A DNA stretch of 64,000 nt from Methylobacterium oryzihabitans (GTDB lineage Bacteria > Pseudomonadota > Alphaproteobacteria > Rhizobiales > Beijerinckiaceae), in the NCBI RefSeq assembly GCF_004004555.2, contig NZ_SACP01000013.1, positions 62,001 through 126,000 on the forward strand. Reading direction: 5' to 3'. The translations under genes and the position numbers were made by a program. Position 1 is the first letter of the stretch. Each line of letters starts with the position of its first letter. Under the pieces are notes generated by a model. The model saw nothing but the letters and a program-made list of their open reading frames with translations, did no database searches and was not told the DNA's origin. Shown in pieces: positions 21,075-30,065 of the stretch.

Positions 21075-23423
21075 ATGGCCGGGAACCCGCTGGCACGACG
21101 CCCGCACCGGCCGAACCCCGCCCCTCCTCAACCGAGTTCTTCGTTGGCCAGACGCATCGATCCCAAGGGCGAGCCGAGCGCCCTCCCGTCCCGCGAGCAG
21201 ATCCTCGCCTTCATCGCCGAGGCGGGCAGCGTGGTCGGCAAGCGCGAGATCGCCCAGGCCTTCGGCATCAAGGGGTCGCAGAAGGCCGAACTGAAGCACC
21301 TGCTCAAGGACCTCAAGCACGAGGGCGCGATCGAGAAGGACCGCAGCGGCCTGCGCAAGGCCGGCCGCCTGCCCCCGGTCCTCGTCGCCGAGATCACCGG
21401 CCGCGACCGCGACGGCGACCTCGCGGCGCGCCCGGCGGAGTGGGATCCGGAGGCCGGGCCGGCGCCGCGGATCGTGGTCGTGGCCTCCCGCAGCCGCCGG
21501 CAGACCGGGCCGGCACCGGGCGTCGGCGACCGGGTGCTGGTCAAGCTGGAGCCGCGGCGCGAGGCGCCCGACCGGCCGCTGGCGCGGGTCATCAAGGTGA
21601 TCGGCCGCAACCGCGCCGAGACCATCGGCGTCTACCGCGCCCTGGAGCAGGGCGGCGGCCGCATCATCCCGGTCGACAAGCGGGCGCAGGGGCGCGAGAT
21701 CGCGATCGCGCCCGGCGACGAGGGCGAGGCCCGCGACGGCGACCTCGTCAGCGTCGCGGTGGCCGCCGAGACCCGGTTCGGGCTGCCGCGCGGGCGGGTC
21801 AAGGCGTGCCTCGGCTCGCTCGGCTCCGAGAAGGCGGTCAGCCTGATCGCGCTTCACGCCCACGGCATCCCGCACGTCTTCTCCCGCGAGGTCCTGGCCG
21901 AGGCCGAGGAGGCGGCGCCGGTCGGCCTCGACGGGCGCGAGGACTGGCGCGACTTGCCGCTCGTCACCATCGACCCGCCCGACGCCAAGGACCACGACGA
22001 CGCGGTGCTGGCGGTGCCGGACAACGACCCGGCCAATCCCGGCGGCTTCGTGGTCACGGTCGCGATCGCCGACGTCGCCGCCTACGTGCGCCCGGGCAGC
22101 GCCCTCGACCGCGAGGCGCTGGTGCGGGGCAACTCGGTCTACTTCCCCGACCGGGTCGTACCGATGCTGCCGGAGCGGATCTCCAACGACCTGTGCTCGC
22201 TGCGCCCGAACCAGGACCGCCCGGCCCTGGCGGTGCGGATGGTGTTCGGCTCCGACGGCCGCAAGCGCCGGCACGGCTTCCACCGGGTGACGATGCGATC
22301 GGCCGCCAAGCTCGCCTACGCGCAGGCCCAGGCGGCGATCGACGGCCGGCCCGACGACGTGACCGGACCGCTGCTGGCGCCGGTCCTGCGCCCGCTCTGG
22401 GCCGCCTACGCGGTGCTGGCGGCGGCGCGGGACGCCCGCGGCCCCCTCGCCCTCGACCTGCCCGAGCGCAAGGTGATCCTGACCCCGGACGGCGGCGTCG
22501 ACCGGGTGGTGGTGCCCGAGCGCCTCGATGCCCACCGGCTGATCGAGGAGTTCATGATCCAGGCCAACGTCGCGGCGGCGGAGGCCCTGGAGGCGGCGAG
22601 CCAGCCGCTGATCTACCGGGTCCACGACGAGCCCTCGCTGGAGAAGATGCGCGCGCTCGGCGAGATGCTGGCCTCGATCGGCATCAAGCTGCCCAAGGAG
22701 GCGGCTTTGCGCCCGGCCCTGTTCAACCGCATCCTCGCCATGGTCGAGGGCAGCGAGCACCAGCTCTTCATCAACGAGGTGGTGCTGCGCTCGCAGGCCC
22801 AGGCGGCCTACGGGCCGGAGAATAGCGGCCATTTCGGGCTCAACCTGCGCCGCTACGCCCACTTCACCTCGCCGATCCGCCGCTACGCCGACCTGATCGT
22901 CCACCGCGCCCTGATCCGGGCGCTGCGCCTCGGCCCGGACGGGCTGCCCGACCGGATGGAGGCCGGCTCGCTCGCCGAGATCGGCCAGCAGATCTCGCAG
23001 GCCGAGCGGCGCGCGATGGCGGCGGAGCGCGAGACGATCGACCGGCTGATCGCCCACCACCTCGCCGACCGGGTCGGCGCGACCTTCGCGGGGCAGATCT
23101 CCGGCGTGACCCGGGCCGGGCTGTTCGTGAAGCTCGACGAGACCGGCGCCGACGGCTTCGTGCCGGTCTCGACCCTCGGGGCCGACTACTACCGCTACGA
23201 GGAGAACCGCCACGCCCTCGTCGGCGAGCGCGGCGGCGAGAGCTTCCGCCTCGGCGACAAGGTCGAGGTCGAGCTGGTGGAGGCCGCGCCGGTCGCCGGG
23301 GCCCTGCGCTTCGCGATCGTCTCGGAGGGCCGCCGCGACGCGCCGAACCGCCGCCGCGGCCCGCCGCGGCCGGGGACGGGTCGGCGCGACACCGCCACGA
23401 AGCGACGGGGACGACAGGCATGA
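21075..23423 (+). CDS. rnr: Ribonuclease R (3'-5' exoribonuclease)
   Basis: About 782 residues from ATG 21075; the frame is open further to a TTG at 21006 and a later TTG near 21144 would also fit, so the start is uncertain. N-terminal helix-turn-helix (SREQILAFIAEAGS ... IKGSQKAELKHLLKDLK), cold-shock domains, the RNB catalytic domain with the Asp cluster DPPDAKDHDDAV, SVYFPDRVVPMLPE and HFTSPIRRYADL, then a C-terminal S1 domain (FAGQISGVTRAGLFVKLDE) and a basic tail. Degrades structured RNA in mRNA and rRNA turnover. The stop overlaps the next gene's start as ATGA. Confidence 0.94.
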   Translation: MAGNPLARRPHRPNPAPPQPSSSLARRIDPKGEPSALPSREQILAFIAEAGSVVGKREIAQAFGIKGSQKAELKHLLKDLKHEGAIEKDRSGLRKAGRLPPVLVAEITGRDRDGDLAARPAEWDPEAGPAPRIVVVASRSRRQTGPAPGVGDRVLVKLEPRREAPDRPLARVIKVIGRNRAETIGVYRALEQGGGRIIPVDKRAQGREIAIAPGDEGEARDGDLVSVAVAAETRFGLPRGRVKACLGSLGSEKAVSLIALHAHGIPHVFSREVLAEAEEAAPVGLDGREDWRDLPLVTIDPPDAKDHDDAVLAVPDNDPANPGGFVVTVAIADVAAYVRPGSALDREALVRGNSVYFPDRVVPMLPERISNDLCSLRPNQDRPALAVRMVFGSDGRKRRHGFHRVTMRSAAKLAYAQAQAAIDGRPDDVTGPLLAPVLRPLWAAYAVLAAARDARGPLALDLPERKVILTPDGGVDRVVVPERLDAHRLIEEFMIQANVAAAEALEAASQPLIYRVHDEPSLEKMRALGEMLASIGIKLPKEAALRPALFNRILAMVEGSEHQLFINEVVLRSQAQAAYGPENSGHFGLNLRRYAHFTSPIRRYADLIVHRALIRALRLGPDGLPDRMEAGSLAEIGQQISQAERRAMAAERETIDRLIAHHLADRVGATFAGQISGVTRAGLFVKLDETGADGFVPVSTLGADYYRYEENRHALVGERGGESFRLGDKVEVELVEAAPVAGALRFAIVSEGRRDAPNRRRGPPRPGTGRRDTATKRRGRQA

Positions 23424-23929
23424 TCGAGATCGACGGCCGGCCCGGGGCCGGGGAGCATCCGGCGACGCGCGAGGGCTGGCCCCTCGCCGTGTGGCGCGGG
23501 TTCCGCAACCGCTGCCCGCATTGCGGCGAGGGCCGGGTGTTCGGCCGCTTCCTCAAGGTCCGGCACGCCTGCGAGGCGTGCGGGACCGAGCTGCACCACC
23601 ACCGCGCCGACGACCTGCCGCCCTACCTCGTTATCTTCGTCGTCGGCCATCTCGTCGGCCTCGCGATCCTCGAGATCGAGATGCGGGTCGACGACGTGCC
23701 GCTGTGGCTGCAGATGACGGTCTGGCCCCTGGTGGCGCTGGTTCTCAGCCTCGCCCTGCTCCAGCCGACGAAGGGCGCCGTGGTCGGCCTGCAATACGGC
23801 CTTGGCATGCACGGCTTCGCCGGGATACGCGGCGTGGGGGCCGGCACGGCTCCGAACCGGGAGGCAAGCGATGAGCAGAGCAGCGGCCCAGACGGCGCGG
23901 CCGACCGAGGCGGCCTCCGCCGCGCCTGA
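23420..23929 (+). CDS. DUF983 family membrane protein
   Basis: 169 residues. The N-terminal cytoplasmic part has two zinc-ribbon knuckles, CPHCGEG and CEACGTE. Two membrane helices follow (YLVIFVVGHLVGLAIL and MTVWPLVALVLSLALL), the DUF983 layout. A Gly/Ser-rich tail follows. Function unknown. ATG overlaps the rnr stop by 4 bp, so it is translationally coupled, a linkage seen in other alphaproteobacteria. The 3' end overlaps the Nudix gene by 59 bp. Confidence 0.85.
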   Translation: MIEIDGRPGAGEHPATREGWPLAVWRGFRNRCPHCGEGRVFGRFLKVRHACEACGTELHHHRADDLPPYLVIFVVGHLVGLAILEIEMRVDDVPLWLQMTVWPLVALVLSLALLQPTKGAVVGLQYGLGMHGFAGIRGVGAGTAPNREASDEQSSGPDGAADRGGLRRA

Positions 23930-24626
23930 GCGGCGGGCGGCGGCCCCGCGCCCGCGCAACGCCGCGACGCTCATCATCCTCGACCGCTCCGGACGCGGCG
24001 GGCCGAAGCTGCTGATGGGCCGCCGCCACGACGGCCACACGTTCATGCCCGGCAAGTTCGTGTTCCCGGGCGGGCGGATCGAGCTGGAGGACCGCCATAT
24101 GCCGGTGGCCGGCACGCTCAACGACCGCGCCGAGGCGGCGCTCGCGGCGCGGGTGACCCGGCCGCCGCACCATCTCGGCCGGGCGCTGGCGCTCGCGGCG
24201 ATCCGCGAGACCTTCGAGGAGACCGGCCTGATGATCGGCACCCGGGATTACGGCCCGCCGGACGCGGCGCCGGACGGACCCTGGGCGGCGTTCCGGGACG
24301 AGGGCGTGCTGCCCGACCTCGAGGCGCTCCAGTTCATCGCCCGGGCGATCACGCCGCCGCAGCGGCCCAAGCGATTCGATACCCGCTTCTTCGCGGTCGA
24401 CCGGAATGCGGTCGCGGCCGAGCGCGGCGGCATCGTCGGCCCGGATTCGGAACTGGTGGAACTGGCCTGGGTCGACCTGAAGCAGGCCCGCGCCCTCGAC
24501 CTGCCGCGCATCACCGCGATCGTGCTCGACGAGTTGGAGGCTCGCCTCGCCGCCGGGTTCAGCCCGATGCTGCCGGTGCCGTATTTCCGCGAGGTCCGCG
24601 GCCGGCACGTGCGCGAGGAGCTGTGA
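23871..24626 (+). CDS. Nudix hydrolase
   Basis: 251 residues from ATG 23871 (GGGAGG upstream). The Nudix box is split in the usual larger-family way: FPGGRIE early, then ALALAAIRETFEETGLMIG (about residues 104-122) with the RExxEExG core. Likely hydrolyses a nucleoside diphosphate derivative; substrate unknown. Starts inside the DUF983 gene, so it belongs to the rnr-DUF983-Nudix operon. It ends in a hairpin shared with convergent fabI. Confidence 0.87.
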   Translation: MSRAAAQTARPTEAASAAPERRAAAPRPRNAATLIILDRSGRGGPKLLMGRRHDGHTFMPGKFVFPGGRIELEDRHMPVAGTLNDRAEAALAARVTRPPHHLGRALALAAIRETFEETGLMIGTRDYGPPDAAPDGPWAAFRDEGVLPDLEALQFIARAITPPQRPKRFDTRFFAVDRNAVAAERGGIVGPDSELVELAWVDLKQARALDLPRITAIVLDELEARLAAGFSPMLPVPYFREVRGRHVREEL

Positions 24627-24662
24627 TAGGATTTTCGGACGATCCGTTCCGAAGATCCTATC
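24625..24662. terminator. Hairpin shared by convergent Nudix gene and fabI
   Basis: Arms 24625-24639 and 24648-24662 (GATAGGATTTTCGGA and its inverted copy with one mismatch). The hairpin includes parts of both stop codons. Its arms resemble the terminal hairpins of repeat copies A, B, C and E, so it looks like a solo hairpin of that family acting as a bidirectional terminator. Confidence 0.78.
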
Positions 24663-25527
24663 AGTCCTTGTCGAGGCTGAGGTCCGGCGCCTCGGGGTTC
24701 TTCATGCCGACGACGTGGTAGCCGGCATCGACGTGCAGGATCTCGCCGGTCATGCCGCGGGACATGTCGGAGACGAGGTAGGAGGCGGTCTCGCCGACCT
24801 CCTCGATCGTCACCGTGCGGCGCAAGGGGGCGTTGTACTCGTTCCACTTCAGGATGTAGCGGAAATCGCCGATGCCGGAGGCCGCGAGCGTCTTGATCGG
24901 GCCGGCCGAGATCGCGTTGACCCGGATGCGCTGCGGGCCGAGATCGGCCGCGAGGTAGCGCACCGAGGCTTCGAGGGCCGCCTTGGCGACGCCCATCACG
25001 TTGTAGTGCGGCATCCACTTCTCGGCGCCGTAATAGGTCAGCGTCAGCAGCGAGCCGCCGTCGCGCATCAGCTTCTCGGCCCGCTGGGCGATCGCCGTGA
25101 ACGAGTAGCACGAGATCAGCAGCGACTTGGTGAAGTTCGCCTCGCTGGTCTCGAGGTAGCGGCCGGTCAGCTCGTCCTTGTCCGAGAAGGCGATGCAGTG
25201 GACCACGAAGTCGAGGCCACCCGGAAACACCTTCTCGGTCTCGGCGAAGACGGCGTCGATCGAGGCCGGATCGGTGACGTCGCAATGCCCGACGACGGCC
25301 GCGTCGAGTTCGCGGGCCAGCGGCTCGACCCGCTTGCGCAGGGCGTCGCCCTGGTAGGTGAAGGCGAGGTCGGCGCCGTGCTGGCGGGCGCTGCGGGCGA
25401 TGCCCCAGGCGATCGAACGGTTGTTGGCGACGCCGAGCACTAGGCCGCGCTTGCCGGCGAGCAGCCCGGCCTTCGGCGCCGCGGCATCCGCGATCCCCTG
25501 AATCCCTGCCCGGTTGGAATCCGCCAT
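24661..25527 (-). CDS. fabI: Enoyl-[acyl-carrier-protein] reductase (NADH), FabI type
   Basis: 288 residues. Last reductive step of fatty-acid elongation. FabI-type Rossmann motif GLVLGVANNRSIAWGIA, CDVTDP, VHCIAFSDK, and the catalytic Y175-x6-K182 (HYNVMGVAKAA) with Y165/166 just before. The C-terminal SDMSRGMTGEILHVDAGYHVVG is typical. The N-terminus is about 20 residues longer than E. coli FabI. The 5' leader carries a perfect 17-bp tandem duplication directly before the ATG. Confidence 0.96.
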   Translation of the reverse strand: MADSNRAGIQGIADAAAPKAGLLAGKRGLVLGVANNRSIAWGIARSARQHGADLAFTYQGDALRKRVEPLARELDAAVVGHCDVTDPASIDAVFAETEKVFPGGLDFVVHCIAFSDKDELTGRYLETSEANFTKSLLISCYSFTAIAQRAEKLMRDGGSLLTLTYYGAEKWMPHYNVMGVAKAALEASVRYLAADLGPQRIRVNAISAGPIKTLAASGIGDFRYILKWNEYNAPLRRTVTIEEVGETASYLVSDMSRGMTGEILHVDAGYHVVGMKNPEAPDLSLDKD

Positions 25528-25528
25528 G

Positions 25529-25562
25529 TGTCACCCAAACCCTGTTGTCACCCAAACCCTGT
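25529..25562 (-). repeat. 17-bp tandem duplication in the fabI leader
   Basis: TGTCACCCAAACCCTGT occurs twice back to back, 25529-25545 and 25546-25562, ending 2 bp from the fabI start codon. On the coding strand it reads ACAGGGTTTGGGTGACA twice; AGGG may supply a ribosome site. Could be a recent duplication altering translation or an operator pair. Confidence 0.85.
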
Positions 25563-25705
25563 GCCGCGCAGCCGCGGTGCCGCCGCGGGACGCCGCACCC
25601 GGCCGGGATCGAGGCCGCCCCTGACATGGCTCCGCCGGGCATCCTTAGCCGAGGGAGGCGGGCGACGGAAGTCCGGGCCGACGCGGGCGCTGCCCGCGCG
25701 GCGTC

Positions 25706-25807
25706 ATACGGTTGCTGATCGATCGCTTCGCGATGCAGAAACCGGCTTCGCTCTTACGCCGCGCCGGCTTCGATACGGCTTTTGAACGGTTCGTCCAAAA
25801 ACCGTAT
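25706..25807. repeat. Dispersed intergenic repeat, copy C
   Basis: Carries the GATCGATCGCTTCGCGATGC, AGAAACCGGCTTCGCTC and CCGCGCCGGCTTCGATACGG blocks. The terminal hairpin (about 25773-25807, ATACGG ... CCGTAT) touches the stop codon of the DnaJ-like gene, as the hairpin of copy B does at the MucR-like gene. Confidence 0.84.
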
Positions 25808-26748
25808 TAGGAGGACGCCTGCGCCGCCCGGCGCCGGCGGGCGAAGTCGAGCAGTGACTCGTCGGCGGCGGCCGGCAGCGTCACCGCGACGACGGCGAGC
25901 AGGTCGCCGCGGCCGCCGTCCTTGGTCGGCAGCCCCTTGCCGCGCAACCGGAACGTGCGGCCGGAACTGGTCATCGCCGGGATCTTCATCTCGACCGCGC
26001 CGGTGAGGGTCGGCACCCGGATCGCTCCGCCGAGGATCGCGTCCTCCAGCGGCACCTCGACGTGGATGCGCAGGTCCGTTCCCTCGACCCGGAAGCGCGA
26101 ATCGGGGGCGATGCGGATGGTCAGCAGCGCGTCGCCGGCCTCGCCGCCGAGGACGCCGGGATAGCCGAGGCCGCGCAGGCGGATGGTCTGGCCGTCGGCG
26201 ACGCCCTTGGGCACCACCACGTCGACCTCGCGGCCGGTCGGCAAGGCGAGGCGCAGCTTCGACTCGCCGGCGATCTGCTCCAGGGTGACGGTCAGCTCGG
26301 CCGAGACGTCGTCGCCCTTCTGGGCGGCGGCGCCGCCACCGCGCCCGGCCCCGGCGCTGCGGAACGCCTCGCCGAAGAGGTGCGAGAAGATGTCCTCGGC
26401 ACCGCCCCCGCCGCCCCCGGTGCCCCGGCCGGCACGGGCCATGCTCTCGAAATCGAAGCCGCCGAAGCCGCCGCCGCGCCCGCCACCCCCGGCTCCGGCG
26501 AAGCCCTCGAAGCCGGTATGGCGCGGCTTGCCCTCGCCGTCGATCGCACCGCGATCGAACTGCGCCCGCTTCTTGGCGTCGCCGAGGATCTCGTAGGCCT
26601 GGTTGACCTCGGCGAAGCGGTCCTTGGCCTTGGCGTCGTCCTTGTTGCGGTCGGGGTGGTAGGTCTTGGCGAGGCGGCGGAACGCCTTCTTGATGTCCGC
26701 CTCGTCGGCGGAGCGGCTGACGCCGAGGATCTCGTAGGGATTGCGCAT
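25807..26748 (-). CDS. DnaJ-family co-chaperone without zinc finger (CbpA-like)
   Basis: 313 residues from ATG 26746-26748 (MRNPYEILGVSRSADE). N-terminal J domain with YHPDRNK, a Gly-rich linker (residues about 80-135), then the two C-terminal substrate-binding beta domains (VVVPKGVADGQTIRLRGLGYPG, RVEGTDLRIHVEVPLEDAILGG). No CxxCxGxG repeats, so it is type II/CbpA-like. Stimulates DnaK ATPase. The reading frame continues 30 codons upstream but without family similarity. Confidence 0.92.
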   Translation of the reverse strand: MRNPYEILGVSRSADEADIKKAFRRLAKTYHPDRNKDDAKAKDRFAEVNQAYEILGDAKKRAQFDRGAIDGEGKPRHTGFEGFAGAGGGGRGGGFGGFDFESMARAGRGTGGGGGGAEDIFSHLFGEAFRSAGAGRGGGAAAQKGDDVSAELTVTLEQIAGESKLRLALPTGREVDVVVPKGVADGQTIRLRGLGYPGVLGGEAGDALLTIRIAPDSRFRVEGTDLRIHVEVPLEDAILGGAIRVPTLTGAVEMKIPAMTSSGRTFRLRGKGLPTKDGGRGDLLAVVAVTLPAAADESLLDFARRRRAAQASS

Positions 26749-26908
26749 GGGGCTTCCGGGACGCGGGGCTTCTCGGGAGCGGTGACGCTCCCCGGATGGG
26801 TTCGGGTGGGATCTGGGGAGTCTGTTGCCGCATTGCAACAGTCCCGCGCGCGAAACGGCGGGCCGGGCGGTGCCCCGCCCCTCCCGCCGGCCGCGACCCG
26901 CCCCGTCC

Positions 26909-27415
26909 TCAAGTGATCTTCCGGGAAACCTTCAGGCTCTTCAGCTCCCAGGCGCCGCCCGAGGGACGGCAGCCGGTGCCGCGCACGAACCGCTGGCCCT
27001 CCGGCCCGACGACCGAGGCGAGGAAGTTGCGGCAGATCTCGTCGTTCCTCACATAGGGGGAGCCGGTCGGATTCACCATCCCCCGCATCCGCGAGTCGGG
27101 ATTGTCCCACTTCACCGGCTGGCCGTTGCCCTGCGGGTCGAGGGCGACGCCGAGCGCCGCGTGGGCCCGGCGCCAGTCCTCCGCCGACAGGTCGGGGCCG
27201 AAGCTCCTCGGCGCGGCGGGCTCCAGGCTGCCGGTCGACACCGGTTCCTCCACCGGAGGCTCCGCCGGCGCCTTGGTGGGGAACGAGATCAGGACCTGGG
27301 AGCAGCCGCCGAGACCGAGGGCGGCCGCACCGAGCAGTCCGGCGCCGGCGAGTCCGGTGGCGAAACGGGTCCAGGCGGGCCGGGACCGGCGGGCTTTACA
27401 CACGTCGCGACGCAT
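26909..27415 (-). CDS. RT0821/Lpp0805 family surface lipoprotein
   Basis: 168 residues from ATG 27413-27415. Signal sequence with lipobox ([11 protein letters not shown], Cys near residue 38). Conserved C-terminal part: [44 protein letters not shown] and a final Cys before WELKSLKV. Family of outer surface/envelope proteins of unknown role found in alphaproteobacteria. Faces pdxH divergently across a gap of about 100 bp. Confidence 0.82.
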   Translation of the reverse strand: MRRDVCKARRSRPAWTRFATGLAGAGLLGAAALGLGGCSQVLISFPTKAPAEPPVEEPVSTGSLEPAAPRSFGPDLSAEDWRRAHAALGVALDPQGNGQPVKWDNPDSRMRGMVNPTGSPYVRNDEICRNFLASVVGPEGQRFVRGTGCRPSGGAWELKSLKVSRKIT

Positions 27416-27512
27416 TACACCTGTTCTCACGACGGGGCGGATGCGGTGCGCGCGGGTGGTCCTGCGACGCCGGTCCGCCCCCGAACCGGCCTTCACGAGT
27501 GGGAACGATGCC

Positions 27513-28121
27513 GTGGCTGAGTTAACGAAGGGTGATTTCACCGCCAGTCCCGATCCGTGGGCGCTGTTCCGGCAATGGCTTGCCGAGGCGGAGGCGGCGG
27601 AGCCCGAGGATCCGAACGCGATGGCGCTCGCCACCGCCGACGCGGACGGCCTGCCCGACGTGCGCATCGTGCTGCTCAAGGGCGTCGACGCGCGCGGCTT
27701 CGTCTTCTACACCAACACCCTGTCGACCAAGGGCCGGGAGCTCGCCGCCAACCCGCAGGCCGCCCTGGTGCTGCACTGGAAGAGCCTGCGCCGGCAGGTC
27801 CGCGCCCGGGGCCCGGTCGGCCCGGTGAGCCCGGAGGAGGCCGACGCCTACTTCGCCTCCCGCCACCGCGACAGCCGCATCGGCGCCTGGGCGAGCCGGC
27901 AGTCGCAGCCGCTGGAGAGCCGCGCCGCCCTGGAGGCCGCGGTCGCCGAGGTCGCGGCCCGCCACCCGGAGGGCGAGGTGCCGCGGCCCCCGCACTGGAG
28001 CGGCTACCGGATCGACCCGGTCAGCATCGAGTTCTGGCAGGACGGCGCCTACCGGCTGCACGACCGGGTCCGCTTCACCCGCGCCGACGGCGCCTGGACC
28101 GGGACGCGGCTGTTTCCGTGA
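27513..28121 (+). CDS. pdxH: Pyridoxamine/pyridoxine 5'-phosphate oxidase
   Basis: 202 residues from GTG 27513 ([10 protein letters not shown]). FMN-dependent last step and salvage step of pyridoxal phosphate synthesis. Contains [64 protein letters not shown] and the C-terminal [14 protein letters not shown] and WTGTRLFP signature. No good ATG fits, so GTG is assumed. Upstream is the divergent lipoprotein gene. Confidence 0.94.
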   Translation: MAELTKGDFTASPDPWALFRQWLAEAEAAEPEDPNAMALATADADGLPDVRIVLLKGVDARGFVFYTNTLSTKGRELAANPQAALVLHWKSLRRQVRARGPVGPVSPEEADAYFASRHRDSRIGAWASRQSQPLESRAALEAAVAEVAARHPEGEVPRPPHWSGYRIDPVSIEFWQDGAYRLHDRVRFTRADGAWTGTRLFP

Positions 28122-28129
28122 GCGCGCCG

Positions 28130-28186
28130 GTTCCTTGGACCCGGGCAAGTTCCTTGGACCGCGGCAAGTTCCTTGGACCCCGGCAA
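28130..28186. repeat. Three tandem 19-bp repeats
   Basis: Units 28130-28148, 28149-28167 and 28168-28186 follow GTTCCTTGGACCCGGGCAA with changes at only two positions. They start 9 bp after the pdxH stop. A short tandem array of this kind can vary in copy number between strains. Function unknown. Confidence 0.9.
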
Positions 28187-28306
28187 GCCTTGCTGCGGCG
28201 CGGCGGAGGCTGGATTTCCCTGCATGCGGCGCCTAGGTTGCGCCGACCCGGGACCGGGCGCGACGGCCGGTCCCACCCCGCCCGGATTCGAGGAACGGCC
28301 CCAGCC

Positions 28307-29056
28307 ATGGCGACCAACGAACGCCGGCGCGTGATGCTTCTGACCGGTGCCAGCCGCGGCATCGGCCACGCCACGGTGAAGCGGTTCTCCGCCGCGGGCT
28401 GGCGGGTCATCACCTGCTCCCGCCACGCCTTCCCGGAGAACTGCCCGTGGGAGATGGGGCCCGAGGACCATCTCCAGGTCGACCTCGCCGACCCCGCCGA
28501 CACGGTGCGCGGCGTCGAGGAGGTCGCCCGGCGGCTTGATGCCGAGGGCGGCCTGCTGCACGCGCTCGTCAACAATGCCGGCATCTCGCCCAAGGGCCCG
28601 GGCGGCGAGCGCCTCGGCACCCTCGGGACGAGCTTCGGCGACTGGCAGCGGGTGTTCCAGGTCAACTTCTTCGCCCCGATCCTGCTCGCCCGCGGCCTGT
28701 GCGACGAGCTGACCCGCGCCCGCGGCTCGATCGTCAACGTGACGTCGATCGCCGGCTCGCGGGTCCATCCCTTCGCCGGAGCGGCCTACGCGACCTCGAA
28801 GTCGGCGCTCGCCGGCCTGACCCGCGAGATGGCGGCGGATTTCGGCCCCCTCGGCGTGCGGGTCAACGCGATCTCGCCCGGCGAGATCGACACCTCGATC
28901 CTGTCGCCGGGCACCGACAAGCTCGTGGCGCAGATCCCGCAGCGCCGCCTCGGCACCCCCGATGAGGTCGCCAAGGCGATCTACTTCCTGTGCACCGAGG
29001 CGTCGTCCTACGTGAACGGCGCCGAACTGCACATCAACGGCGGACAGCATGTCTGA
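28307..29056 (+). CDS. Short-chain dehydrogenase/reductase
   Basis: 249 residues from ATG 28307. Classical SDR: TGASRGIGHATV cofactor motif, DLADP, NNAGISPKG, catalytic Ser in VTSIAGS, YATSKSAL with the Tyr-x3-Lys pair, and NAISPGEIDTSI. The motif after beta-2 (CSRHAF) could favour NADP but this is uncertain. Substrate unknown. The 3' end overlaps the next gene by 8 bp, making it the head of a compact gene run to about 32.6 kb. Confidence 0.88.
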   Translation: MATNERRRVMLLTGASRGIGHATVKRFSAAGWRVITCSRHAFPENCPWEMGPEDHLQVDLADPADTVRGVEEVARRLDAEGGLLHALVNNAGISPKGPGGERLGTLGTSFGDWQRVFQVNFFAPILLARGLCDELTRARGSIVNVTSIAGSRVHPFAGAAYATSKSALAGLTREMAADFGPLGVRVNAISPGEIDTSILSPGTDKLVAQIPQRRLGTPDEVAKAIYFLCTEASSYVNGAELHINGGQHV

Positions 29057-30065
29057 CCCGGGGGCCGGGCGCTCCGGCCTCCGCAGGCTCGCCGCCGCAA
29101 CCCTCCTCTGGCTCGCCGCCGGCCCCGCGGTCGCCGAGCCCGCCGTCGCGATCGTCCCGCTGCCGTTCCGGGTCGCCCAGTTGCGCGGCCCGGACAGCGA
29201 GGTCGCGCTCGCCGCGGCGACGTCCGGGCTCGGCCGGCCGCCGCCGGGCGGCGTCGCGGTCGCGTGGGGCGACGAGGGCGGGGCGATCCTGTCCCTCGAC
29301 GGCGACCGGATCGCGGTCCGGCCGCTCGCCGCCGAGGCGATCGAGGCGCTGGCCGCCGGCGAGACGCCCCGGGGCGCCGTCGCCGGCTCGCGCCGGGCGC
29401 TGAGCGGCCCGGTCTCGGCCTATCTCTCCGGCGCCACCCGGGGCGGGCCCGACGGGCTGCCCGGCGCCGCCGGCCTCACCGTGCGCGAGCGTCAGCCGGT
29501 GGCGATGAGCGCCGACCCCAAGCCGGTGCCGACCCATACCGAGACGGTCACCCCCGGTCCCGACGCGGTGTTCACCGCCTCACCCGTCCGGGCGGCCGAG
29601 ATCGACGGCGGGCTGCATCTCCTCGCGGTCAAGCGCCAGGGCGCCGGCAGCGGCCTCGCGCTGGTCGGCCGCGACGGCGGCGGCTGGCGGGTGCGGGCCG
29701 AGATCCCGCCCGCCCCCGGCGGGCTCGACGCCGCGGCGGCGGATTTCGACGGCGGCGGCCGGGCCAGCCTCGCTCTGCTGCGCGGCTCGCCCGAGGGCGG
29801 CCGGATCGAGCACTGGACGCTGACCGGCGGCAGGCCCGTCCTCGCCGCCACCGCGCCCGGCCCGTTCGCCGGCCCCGACGACCTCGTGGCGGCGGCCGAC
29901 CTCGACGGCGACGGCGCCGCCGCCCTCGTCGTGCCGGGCCCGGCCCGCCGCGCCCGGGCGGCGCTGCCGGCGCCGGCCCGCGCCGTCGCGATCCTCGGCG
30001 GCGGCCGGGGCGCCCGCATCCTCGTCGCCCTCGCCGACGGCCGGCTCGCCGAGGTGCGGCCGTGA
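29049..30065 (+). CDS. Secreted FG-GAP/VCBS-like repeat protein, unknown function
   Basis: 338 residues. Signal peptide GLRRLAAATLLWLAAGPAVAEP, cleaved near residue 30. Two calcium-loop-like repeats, ADFDGGGRASLALLRG and ADLDGDGAAALVVPG, suggest a partial beta-propeller of FG-GAP type. No catalytic motif recognised. Start overlaps the SDR stop; its own 3' end overlaps the next GTG start by 4 bp. Confidence 0.68.
   Translation: MSDPGAGRSGLRRLAAATLLWLAAGPAVAEPAVAIVPLPFRVAQLRGPDSEVALAAATSGLGRPPPGGVAVAWGDEGGAILSLDGDRIAVRPLAAEAIEALAAGETPRGAVAGSRRALSGPVSAYLSGATRGGPDGLPGAAGLTVRERQPVAMSADPKPVPTHTETVTPGPDAVFTASPVRAAEIDGGLHLLAVKRQGAGSGLALVGRDGGGWRVRAEIPPAPGGLDAAAADFDGGGRASLALLRGSPEGGRIEHWTLTGGRPVLAATAPGPFAGPDDLVAAADLDGDGAAALVVPGPARRARAALPAPARAVAILGGGRGARILVALADGRLAEVRP

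Noticed and set aside
26749-26838. 30-residue N-terminal extension of the DnaJ-like protein
   Set aside because: The extension lacks family similarity, while MRNPYEILGV at 26748 is the normal J-domain start.
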